Of a stretch of 64,000 bases of DNA, positions 1-7,444 are shown piece after piece. This DNA comes from Gammaproteobacteria bacterium (GTDB taxonomy: Bacteria > Pseudomonadota > Gammaproteobacteria > Ga0077536), in NCBI GenBank assembly GCA_024234975.1, contig JACKNH010000006.1, forward strand, positions 1 through 64,000, read 5' to 3'. Positions within the stretch are counted from its first letter, which is position 1. The number at the start of each line of letters is the position of its first letter. The notes beneath the pieces are model-generated. The model ran no database searches. It saw only the letters and a program-made list of their open reading frames with translations, and was not told where the DNA came from. Made by a program: the position numbers and the translations under genes.

Positions 1-362
1 GTTGAAGCAGACCAGGGAACCTGCCGCGCGGCGTGCGTACGCAATCTGTTCGCCACAACCAATAGGATGCTTACCTTTGCGGTAGTAACCATCCAGGCGC
101 CATCATGAAGCATGAACACATTAAGCATTCCATATGTTTTTGCGACATGGGGCTGCTCTTTAGTGCTTGCGGAATGAGCGTGACCGCTGACAAATCATTT
201 AACTACGCGCCCGCGTCGCAGGACGCGCAAAGAATCGCGCGCCAGCTACAGAGGCGTTAGGGAAAAATGTCATTGGGAAATGCGCGAGCCTTGATAATTG
301 CCGTTTCGACGAGCACTCATGCCTGCTTTCAAATCTGCGAATTCGACTGAGTCCTCAAAGGC
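1..362. other. Left-edge stretch without a convincing gene
   Basis: The only candidate is a 51-codon frame from an ATG at 105 to a TAG at 258-260 on the + strand. It has a short hydrophobic stretch (GLLFSACGM) that could be a lipobox-like end of a signal peptide, followed by a polar tail. There is no clear ribosome binding site and I recognise no family. The rest holds no repeat, operator or terminator that I can support. Confidence 0.3.
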
Positions 363-773
363 TCACTGACCGAACGGACTGCCGCCAGCCACGAGCGGGC
401 TGCCATCGGCTTTGGTTGGGTGACGGTTGCCTTCGATCAGCACACCGTAAACGCCTTCGGCCCGCGCAGGGTTACCCTTCACAATGATTTTATCTCCCGG
501 CTTGAAGGTGTTTTCCGAGTATCCCTGTCTTTTCAGGTGCACCACTGCTGAGCCGCCGTAACTCACGTCCCACTCATGCATCTTGCCGTCGCTGCCCACC
601 GCTTCGATGGTGAGAAAAGGATGAGGATTGATGAAGCGCCATTCCTTAACGGTGGCGTGCAATTCAATCTCGTGTTCCTCGTCGTATATACCACGGGTAC
701 TGTGGTGTGCCATGGCGGAACTGGTGGCGAAGAATACCGAACCAGCAAGAACCAGGTATCTGAAGCGTGTCAT
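363..773 (-). CDS. DUF6152 family secreted protein
   Basis: A 136-residue exported protein of unknown function. Residues 1-22 form a signal peptide (hydrophobic LVLAGSVFFATSSAMA, cleavage likely after AMA), and the mature protein starts with AHHS. The body matches the DUF6152 pattern: HH near the new N-terminus, then VKEWRFINPHPFLTIEA, a WDVSYGG block and a 'PGDKIIVKGNPA' turn, which suggests a small OB-like beta barrel. It lies 2 bp downstream of the secreted protein at 776-1552 on the same strand, so the two are probably co-transcribed. In other Proteobacteria this family often sits beside secreted proteins of unknown function; no biochemical role is established. The family call is fairly secure, the function open. 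Confidence 0.75.
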   Translation of the reverse strand: MTRFRYLVLAGSVFFATSSAMAHHSTRGIYDEEHEIELHATVKEWRFINPHPFLTIEAVGSDGKMHEWDVSYGGSAVVHLKRQGYSENTFKPGDKIIVKGNPARAEGVYGVLIEGNRHPTKADGSPLVAGGSPFGQ

Positions 774-775
774 TT

Positions 776-1552
776 TTACTTCTCCGATGAGTATTCGATG
801 TAGTCAAAAGCCGGGTCGGCGGGATACGCGGGCGCCATCAGCTTGAGTATCTGGCGGGAGGCAGCCAGATCACATTCCCAGGAGCCGTCCCAGGGATTCG
901 GATCAGGACGCGAGATTACACGGAAGCTCCAGGGCGCCTTCAGGAAATAGGTATCGATGGTGCTCACTTCCAGCACCAGGTTACCGTTTTCAATGGACAT
1001 GCGTTCCGTCACCTGTTTCTGCGTGGACGAAGGCAGGCGGAAGTCGGCATTCAGGCCTTCCGGGTCGAAGGTGAACTTGTCGGTCACGATGACCAGGGCA
1101 CCGTCTTCATAGCGCCCTCGGGAATAGCCGAAGTAGAAAAACTCGTTCATCTTCGGCTTTTGATGGCCGTGGCCTTCCAGCCAGACGGTTCGTACCACGT
1201 CATCCTTGCCATAGTAGATGAGCACACGATCTTCCAGCTGCTCGATCTTGTAGGAATACGGGTCTGTCCACATGTGCGGTATCGGCATGGGGGCGCAGTC
1301 GTATTTGGGCTGGGTAGCCTCATCGATCACATCGCGCAGTGCCTGGGCCCGGGTGGTGAGGAGGTCATCGAATTCTTCGAGCACCATGCAGCGGATGTTG
1401 AAGGACCCATCCGGGTTGCAGCTGCCGAACTGCCATACCCCACTCAATTTGGGAATATCAGCTGATGCGGCCGAGGCAGTTCCGCACACTGTTGCCAGAG
1501 CGATCGCCGCACAAAGGCTGGACAGAATCACGCCCAGTGGATCCAGTTTCAT
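776..1552 (-). CDS. Secreted protein of unknown function, GDSIGxWEGD-type family
   Basis: A 258-residue exported protein. Residues 1-28 are a signal peptide (ILSSLCAAIALATVCGTASA). The mature part opens with PKLSGVWQFG, then has a central block VRTVWLEGHGHQKPK followed by YSRGRYEDGALVIVTDKF. The same two blocks occur in the proteins at 10177-11505 (WYGDTIGFWDGEALISW) and 62643-63480 (VRRVFIDGRGHQEG, GDSIGSWEGDTLVVD), so I treat all three as one divergent secreted family, probably beta-rich. No catalytic residues can be assigned. It is the first gene of a likely two-gene unit with the DUF6152 gene. No copy of the catabolic operator lies upstream. Confidence 0.6.
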   Translation of the reverse strand: MKLDPLGVILSSLCAAIALATVCGTASAASADIPKLSGVWQFGSCNPDGSFNIRCMVLEEFDDLLTTRAQALRDVIDEATQPKYDCAPMPIPHMWTDPYSYKIEQLEDRVLIYYGKDDVVRTVWLEGHGHQKPKMNEFFYFGYSRGRYEDGALVIVTDKFTFDPEGLNADFRLPSSTQKQVTERMSIENGNLVLEVSTIDTYFLKAPWSFRVISRPDPNPWDGSWECDLAASRQILKLMAPAYPADPAFDYIEYSSEK

Positions 1553-1856
1553 ATTGGTTCTCCGAATCGATCCCGGTTACGCCCGATACAGGCAGGAATG
1601 ACTATATGGGATTGAGCAGCCATCTGCCCGGCTGGTGCAGGGCTTTTTAACACGCGCTTCAGGGCCGTTCAATGCAAGCGGTTGCTCTGAGCAAAATGGA
1701 AAAAGCAGTCCTTGTCCGGAGGGAGAAACTGACAGTACTGGTACCATTGTTGGCCATTACCAGTTCGCGAAAATCGGTAAGAAGCCCTGCGATGTACAAA
1801 CCATAGGGCAAGGTCACTGACACCGGCAGCGGTTCCGCCAGTGCTGAAAACTTTTT

Positions 1857-2332
1857 TCCGTCATCCCGGACACCGCGCAGCGGTGAGCCGGGATCCATAG
1901 GGCCTCACTCCAAGCCGCATGGATTCCGGCTCGCGCCCCCTTCGCGGGCACGTCCGGAATGACGGAGCAGCAAGTCGAAGCCCGTGCGGATTTCCCCGGC
2001 GTTGGCTGAGAACCTTTTCGTCATCCCGGACACCGCGCAGCGGTGAGCCGATCCATAGGCCTCTCTACAGGCCGCATGGATTCGGCTCGCGCCCTCTGCG
2101 GGCATCCGGAATGACGGAGGATAAAGTCGAAGCCCGTGCGGATTTCCCCGGCGTTGGGTGAGGAAGCTGTTTTTCCGTCATCCCGGACACCGCGCAGCGG
2201 TGAGCCGGGATCCATAGGGCCTCTCTCCAAGCCGCATGGATTCCGGCTCGCGCCCCCTTAGCGGGCACGTCCGGAATGACGGAGGATAAAGTCGAAGCGC
2301 TTGCGGATTTCCCCGGCGTTGGGTGAGGAACC
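1857..2332. repeat. Three-copy mosaic intergenic repeat (about 160-bp units)
   Basis: The 856-base gap 1553-2408 is mostly a tandem of three units starting at about 1859, 2019 and 2176. Each unit begins CGTCATCCCGGACACCGCG, continues to GGGATCCATAGGG, passes a short core to ATGGATTCCGGCTCGCG, then ends CCGGAATGACGG plus about 55 bp of spacer. The two outer parts are roughly inverted relative to each other, so each unit can fold as a long hairpin. The middle copy carries several single-base losses. The outer modules resemble those at 41.2 kb and 48.5-49.4 kb. Reading frames through this region are by-products of the repeat. Nothing else is visible in 1553-1856. Confidence 0.8.
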
Positions 2333-2408
2333 AAACTTTTGCAGCAGCATGGAACCAGGCAGGTCTGACGGCGCGGGCTGTACTGCACCCGCGCCACGGA
2401 CCGGATGA

Positions 2409-4412
2409 TTACGGCAGAAGTTCCGCCGGCGCCCTGCCACTCACTGGATTTCGGTAGTGGAAGGCCAGTGTGGGGATATCCGGAAACGTGTACTGTCGGG
2501 CGCGAATTTCCCGGTCCGGCGGATAGTCGGCGGCAAACTGGTTCGGTGACGCTGCACCGCCAAGTCCCTGGGCCATGCCGCCGCCGCGCACTTCACGGCG
2601 GTTGGTGGTGGCGGCGGTTGGCGTGGTGGCAGTCGGGGCAAATTCACCCACCCTGGCCCAACCGTTGCGGTACGACACGAAAAACAGGTGATGCAGGTCC
2701 TGCCGGCCGAACTTCCATTCGCCATTTTCGAAGTTCGCGGTGTTTTCATAGATGCCACCAATCCATGAGCCACTGCTGCCGTCGGCGTTGCCACCGCTCT
2801 GGAACAACCGCATCCTGGCATTGGCGTAGCTACCATCTTCCGAAACATGAATGACCGGCTGCACCAGCTGGTGAATCGTATAGAAGTTGGCTCGCCGGCC
2901 ACCGCGGGGGCCACGGCGGTTCAGGATGTTACCAATGCGTTCTGGACCCACGTAGACGCCCACCCCCGTGATTTCCTTGGAGCCGGTGCTGCTGAAGGTG
3001 GCTGCCATGTTGTCCCAGGCGGATTCATCAATGTAATAACCATAGGATGAGTTCAGATTCTCGACTGCATCCACGGCCACCATCGCATGCAACCGCTTCT
3101 GCAGCGTTGCTGCATCGGCCGGTGCCATGCCGGCTGCGCTCTTGCTTGTCCCAGTGCCGGGGTTGGCAAAGGGGAGGGGTAGCAGGTCTACAGCCGGGTA
3201 AGGCGCATAGCGGCGGGCGGTCGGGGCATCCGGGGCCGTCTGCACACTCGCAGTCAGGGCAGGCAGGGCGCTTTTGTCCCAGCCGGCATCATAGTCGCTG
3301 GCCATGCGCATCACATACTGCAAGTCCTGCACTTTCCACACGCCTTTGTCCTTCACGTAGGTGTTCTGCATCTCGCCTAGTTCCCAGCGCGCGTAGTTAC
3401 CGTTACGGCCCAACTGGCTCAGCACCTTGGTACGGGAGACGGCGTGCTGGCCATCGGTACCGACCTCGGTAAGGGTGGACAGCATGATGTGGTCGAACAG
3501 TTCCCCTTTGCGCAGTCCGGCAGGGCCGAACAGCGCTTCCAGGCCGGCATGAATCCTGGCAGGGGTGCGATACACCCCGGTGTCAGCCCAGGTCATGCTG
3601 CTATCGGTGGCAAACAGATCGCTGACGTCGTCCCAGAGTTTGCGGTCCAGATAGTAGCCGAGACTATGCTGCAGGTTGGTCACGGCGGTTTCCTGCTGCA
3701 TGCGGTCGATGCTGGCCGCCGCTGTGTTCATGTCTGCCGCGGCTGACATCGGGTTTGTCAGTGCAGAAGCAGGCAGCGAAAGACCCACGTGCGCAGCGGA
3801 AAAGTGGTACGGCACGTTCCAGGCGGGAGGGGCCGCATGGCCGTCATCCTCATAGGCCCCCTTGTATTGCCAGTAATAGTCGAGCTGGCCGATGCGCCAT
3901 ACACCGTCTTCCAGCACATAGCGCGCTTCGTAAATGCCACCTTTCCAGCCGGCATCAATTCCATAGTGGCCAAGCAGGGCCACTTCGTGCCAGGTGCCGA
4001 GGATGGCGCTGCCATCGGCACTGACGTTGATGATCGGCTGCAGCATCAGATGTTCGTTGAGCTGGCCTTCGGCCAGGCCCTCTGTCTGCCGCCCCGCCTG
4101 CTGCATGAACCAGTTGCGGATGTTGTCACGGCCGGTTACGCGTGAATTACTGCTGTTGTCGCTGATCGTCGCATCGCGGGCGAAAAGCAGGGCAAGTTCA
4201 TTCCACTGACCAGCGCTGCGATAGTGGCTGTACGCATTCTGCACCCGCTTGACGGCGCGGATGCCGGTTTGCAGGCCGGCTGCATTCAGGAACTGCTTCT
4301 GGTTTGCATCTGCGGCCAACACAGGCCCGGGCAGCAGCAGAGAAAAGATCAGGACGAGGAGGGCAAACGGGCGAGCCAGCAACGGCAATGGTTCACGGAT
4401 AGGTAGTGACAT
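2409..4412 (-). CDS. Secreted protein with three SnoaL/NTF2-like domains
   Basis: A 667-residue exported protein. A signal peptide covers about residues 1-33 (ALLVLIFSLLLPGPVLAAD). Three NTF2-like domains follow, each beginning with the same helix: AVKRVQNAYSHYRSAGQW (about 53), NLQHSLGYYLDRKLWDDV (about 245) and NLNSSYGYYIDESAWDNM (about 455). Each then has the W-x-I-xx-L-x-Y/H strand typical of SnoaL folds (GVWRIGQLDYYWQY, GVWKVQDLQYV, GEWKFGRQDLHH). SnoaL-like domains bind or act on small hydrophobic molecules, but single-domain proteins are the rule; a triple fusion is unusual. The nearest neighbours are repeats, so context gives no substrate. The fold is confident, the role unknown. Confidence 0.7.
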   Translation of the reverse strand: MSLPIREPLPLLARPFALLVLIFSLLLPGPVLAADANQKQFLNAAGLQTGIRAVKRVQNAYSHYRSAGQWNELALLFARDATISDNSSNSRVTGRDNIRNWFMQQAGRQTEGLAEGQLNEHLMLQPIINVSADGSAILGTWHEVALLGHYGIDAGWKGGIYEARYVLEDGVWRIGQLDYYWQYKGAYEDDGHAAPPAWNVPYHFSAAHVGLSLPASALTNPMSAAADMNTAAASIDRMQQETAVTNLQHSLGYYLDRKLWDDVSDLFATDSSMTWADTGVYRTPARIHAGLEALFGPAGLRKGELFDHIMLSTLTEVGTDGQHAVSRTKVLSQLGRNGNYARWELGEMQNTYVKDKGVWKVQDLQYVMRMASDYDAGWDKSALPALTASVQTAPDAPTARRYAPYPAVDLLPLPFANPGTGTSKSAAGMAPADAATLQKRLHAMVAVDAVENLNSSYGYYIDESAWDNMAATFSSTGSKEITGVGVYVGPERIGNILNRRGPRGGRRANFYTIHQLVQPVIHVSEDGSYANARMRLFQSGGNADGSSGSWIGGIYENTANFENGEWKFGRQDLHHLFFVSYRNGWARVGEFAPTATTPTAATTNRREVRGGGMAQGLGGAASPNQFAADYPPDREIRARQYTFPDIPTLAFHYRNPVSGRAPAELLP

Positions 4413-4679
4413 GCAGGCGCTTCCTGTTGTGTTAGCCGGTCAAGGGCTTTGCAGGAGGCAGATCTTCTGTTGCTCTGGTTCACTTTGCAATGATCACTTT
4501 CCGCATCGCCGTCGCGCTGCAGCCAGGATCGCAAGGCATTTAATCTGCGCACGCTGCCCGCTGCTGACGAGTCCCGCGATGCCGGGGCACCTTCGCGATA
4601 GCGTCGGCGATGTCGTGGGCGACCCGGGCTGCAGCCGCTGATGACTGGGACGGAAGTTATCGCCGCGGCTTCAATACGC

Positions 4680-5270
4680 TCAGTGCGCGACGTGGCGTGC
4701 GGGACTCCAGATTTCAATTTCGTCACTCGCGTTGCTCTGGGTGCTAATCGCGGTCTCCAGCGGCCGCGCATTCTGCAGCACTTCCTCAACATCGTGACGG
4801 CTGTCGTCATCCTCAACCTGCACGACCACCATGCAACGCTTGCGGCGCGGAGGACGCCGCTGGCTCGCGATACGTAGCGCTGAGCGCTGGCGTAACAGCA
4901 GCAGCGCGATCATCGACATGCCTGTAACCATGCCGAACACGCCCAGTGCGGCCATCGCAGTCGTGGATGACACGGTTTCTGGCGTGAGGCTGGCGGCCGT
5001 CGCGACTCTGCCGGCCATCAGCCCCAGCGCGAGTCCAACACCTCCGAGCGCGAGGTAGGCACGCAAGGCGGGATTCTCAAGTCCCCAGGCCTGCTGCACG
5101 CGCCGCGGTTGCTGGTTGGCGGTCGGCGGGTCAAGGACGCGGATCCGGCGGGCGGAGACCCCGGCCTTCACCAACAGGTGGCGGATCACACGCTGTGCGG
5201 TCGAGCGGTCCGGATAGACGGCGCCGAGTTTCAGGGGGTAGTGGTCAAAGTCCAGCGGCATTGTGGCCAT
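4680..5270 (-). CDS. Inner-membrane protein of unknown function with a central TM hairpin
   Basis: A 196-residue protein starting MATMPLDFDHY. I chose the ATG at 5270 because TAAGGAG stands 6 nt upstream; a longer frame to 5729 has no such signal and overlaps the divergent gene. Residues 14-50 (GAVYPDRSTAQRVIRHLL) look like the small alpha/beta module found in 'general stress' membrane proteins, which scans as a repeat with the C-terminal MVVVQVEDDDSRHDVEEVL. Between them lie two membrane segments (about 72-92 and 105-128). Both soluble ends would then face the same side. It is transcribed away from the PEP-CTERM gene at 5569. Function unknown. Confidence 0.6.
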   Translation of the reverse strand: MATMPLDFDHYPLKLGAVYPDRSTAQRVIRHLLVKAGVSARRIRVLDPPTANQQPRRVQQAWGLENPALRAYLALGGVGLALGLMAGRVATAASLTPETVSSTTAMAALGVFGMVTGMSMIALLLLRQRSALRIASQRRPPRRKRCMVVVQVEDDDSRHDVEEVLQNARPLETAISTQSNASDEIEIWSPARHVAH

Positions 5271-5568
5271 GGTGCGCTCCTTAAAGGTTGTGGAGGTTCT
5301 TCTGCAGTGGAGCGCTGCAATATGGGTGCCACCGGAAAATGGCAGAAAAATCAATGGCAAGCTGGCACGTGTAGCGCGGAAGTCATGACTTTTTACAATC
5401 CTGTGTAATTCCCACCTGCAGAGTTTCCTTTCTGCGCATCGCACGTCGCGACTATTTACGGAATTTTTTCCCGATTCCCGATTCAGCAATTTCTTTGCAC
5501 TGGCAGGTGGGTAGAATCGGAAGTCTGTCCCACTTATCCCGGTGATCCGTCCGGCGGAGAATTCAACC

Positions 5569-6408
5569 ATGCAACGTTCCCTGAAACTGCTCGGCGCCGC
5601 CGCGGCGCTGGCTCTGGCACCCGTATCACAAGCGGCAGTCACGCTGACGGAGTACGGGACGCTGGCGACGGTGTCCAGCTTCAATTGCGATTCCGATGTT
5701 TGCGGTGAGAGTCTTTTCGAACTACTCACCCTGGTCGTTGACCCAATCGACGGTGGCGTTCAGCAGACGGAGGCGAGTGTGGCGTCGGGCACCTGGGGCG
5801 ATCCGGGCAGTGTCCTGGCAAGTGCTGCGGTCGCCGGTGGACTTGCGGTACCCCAACTGAAGGCCGGCGCGTTCGGTGATGCATCAACCTGGTACGCTGG
5901 GCAATCGCTCGCCATCCAGGCGTACGAGTACACCGGTGCAGGTGAGACCTTGAGTCTGGATTGGAACCTCACCGGAAACGTGACCAACCCGGATGGTGAC
6001 ACCGTCACTGGCCTGGTAATCCTTGCGGGCTTCTTCACCAGCGATCAACTGACGCAGTTCCCTGCCTTGACCGGTACGTTTACAGATGCAGACCTGCTGT
6101 TCGATCTCGCGCTGGCTTCACCCGACGACAACTTCCTCGAGTTCACCACGCCCGGCGCTGTAAACGAAACCGGCACCATATCGATCGACGTGGTTACCGG
6201 CGATCAGATCTATCTGGTGATGGGTTTGATGGCGGGCGCTGGCGGCACGGGTGCGGCGGCGGAATCATTGAATACGCTGACGGCCTCATTCAACGGTACG
6301 CCGGCACTGACACCGGCGATCACGGCAGTTCCGGTGCCTGCCGCGGTGTGGTTGTTCGGTAGTGCTTTTGGCGGGTTGGTTGTCTCGCGCCGGCGAAGGC
6401 AGTCCTGA
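5569..6408 (+). CDS. PEP-CTERM-like secreted protein (VPVPAA variant)
   Basis: A 279-residue exported protein. I start at the ATG at 5569 because GGAG lies 9 nt upstream and the protein then begins directly with a signal peptide (MQRSLKLLGAAAALALAPVSQA). The C-terminus has the sorting tripartite: VPVPAAVWLFGSAFGG, a hydrophobic stretch and then RRRR. This matches the VPLPAAVWLF form of PEP-CTERM signals, which direct proteins to exosortase (EpsH/XrtA-type) processing. The body is low-complexity, rich in G, A, T and D, with no catalytic domain seen. No exosortase or exopolysaccharide genes are in the window, so the sorting enzyme must be elsewhere. A second such protein is at 61695-62372. Confidence 0.8.
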   Translation: MQRSLKLLGAAAALALAPVSQAAVTLTEYGTLATVSSFNCDSDVCGESLFELLTLVVDPIDGGVQQTEASVASGTWGDPGSVLASAAVAGGLAVPQLKAGAFGDASTWYAGQSLAIQAYEYTGAGETLSLDWNLTGNVTNPDGDTVTGLVILAGFFTSDQLTQFPALTGTFTDADLLFDLALASPDDNFLEFTTPGAVNETGTISIDVVTGDQIYLVMGLMAGAGGTGAAAESLNTLTASFNGTPALTPAITAVPVPAAVWLFGSAFGGLVVSRRRRQS

Positions 6409-6841
6409 GTCAGCGCAACGCCAACACTATTTCGCCAGGTGGATTCCGGATTGCGCCGTAAACGGGCGGCGCAATTCAATCAGCCATACCTGTTACACTG
6501 GGCACGCCCCGCAATCCCGCATTTACTTTTCAAACCATTTTGTCGGCTTGGTTCCGGCCTGCCGTTGAAGCGGTGACCGCAACCACATAGGTTCGTTGAT
6601 CGTGCAGTGTGTATTGTCTGGTCGATTGCAAATGTCTGCTGCAATCGAATGTCGTGTGGCGATTTCGATATGGTAATTTCCGCTGACTCGGGCTTGTATC
6701 AGAGCGCCGTGGTCTACACGCGTTCCCGGATCGTGGCCGGTACGTCGTCAGGTACGGCGACGCCGAAGAACATCGCGTTGCAGGTCGTCCAGCACGGTAC
6801 GGGAATTTCGAGCATGCGAACGCAATAACAGGCGTAAGCGC
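6409..6841. other. Gap between PEP-CTERM and DoxX genes, no gene supported
   Basis: Two genes point at each other across this 433-base gap. A 73-codon frame (6607-6828, +) begins with a cysteine-rich stretch unlike an exported or soluble protein and has no ribosome binding site. I see no strong hairpin followed by a T-run, no repeat module and no copy of the island operator. Confidence 0.4.
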
Positions 6842-7291
6842 TTACCGAGCCTCCGGACCGCTGGACGGTGTCCGGCGCATGGCGGCCAGGTTATCCAGTC
6901 GCAACCAGTCCCATTCTGCAGGCAGGATCAGCAGAGTGACTACCATCGCAAGCCGGAAAACGAGTTGTTGGATATCCCAGACCGCCGCTTCCAGGCCGTG
7001 GCCGAAGCAAACGATGACCAGTACCGAAAGGATGGCCCACAAGGCCCAGTCGCGTTTGAAACCGACCACGAGTAACGCGCCACCGCACAGTTCGACTGCG
7101 GCGGCATAGATATTGGTTGCCCACAGCAGCCACCACGGTAACCAGGCGTCCAGGACTTCGAACCAGCGCATTTGCGCGTCGAGCCCCTCGATGAAAATTT
7201 TGTGAATTGCCAGCTGTGCTGACAGCAGCCCGACAATGAGCCGGATCCCCAACAGTGCCAGCCAACGGTTCCACTGTGTTTTATCGGCCAC
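6842..7291 (-). CDS. DoxX family membrane protein
   Basis: A 149-residue integral membrane protein with four predicted helices: about 10-28 (LALLGIRLIVGLLSAQLAI), 53-73 (WLLWATNIYAAAVELCGGALL), 80-98 (WALWAILSVLVIVCFG) and 108-125 (QLVFRLAMVVTLLIL). The pattern GIRLIVG at the start, a G-hKhF-like IHKIF after helix 1, and ELCGGALLVVG at helix 2 fits DoxX/DoxD-like proteins, which are linked in various bacteria to quinone or thiol redox functions. It lies downstream of the TonB receptor gene on the same strand, but a terminator stands between them, so co-transcription is unlikely. The exact role is unknown. Confidence 0.6.
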   Translation of the reverse strand: MADKTQWNRWLALLGIRLIVGLLSAQLAIHKIFIEGLDAQMRWFEVLDAWLPWWLLWATNIYAAAVELCGGALLVVGFKRDWALWAILSVLVIVCFGHGLEAAVWDIQQLVFRLAMVVTLLILPAEWDWLRLDNLAAMRRTPSSGPEAR

Positions 7292-7390
7292 TGGTACTCC
7301 TATTGGCGACAGTTCACTTCAGTAGCGCGATAGGCGTGTCTGCAGCGAAGGCGACCGCCGCCGACAACCGGCATTCCATCTTTGAGACAG

Positions 7391-7424
7391 GAAAGCGCCC
7401 TCTCCCGGAACGAGAGAGGGCGCC
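7391..7424 (-). terminator. Probable Rho-independent terminator of the TonB receptor gene
   Basis: A perfect 10-bp stem, arms 7395-7404 (GCGCCCTCTC) and 7414-7423, with a 9-nt loop, lies 22 bp beyond the receptor stop codon. Read on the - strand the stem is followed by a short T-rich tail (TTTCCTGTCT). The T-run is weak, but the stem is strong and well placed. Confidence 0.65.
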
Positions 7425-7444
7425 CGCGAAAATTGTATTCCGTC

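Noticed and set aside
2065..2397. Short open frames over the three-copy repeat
   Set aside because: They translate the repeat modules themselves and recur with the repeat; no coding signal.
6607..6828. A 73-codon open frame
   Set aside because: No ribosome binding site, odd composition and no family resemblance.
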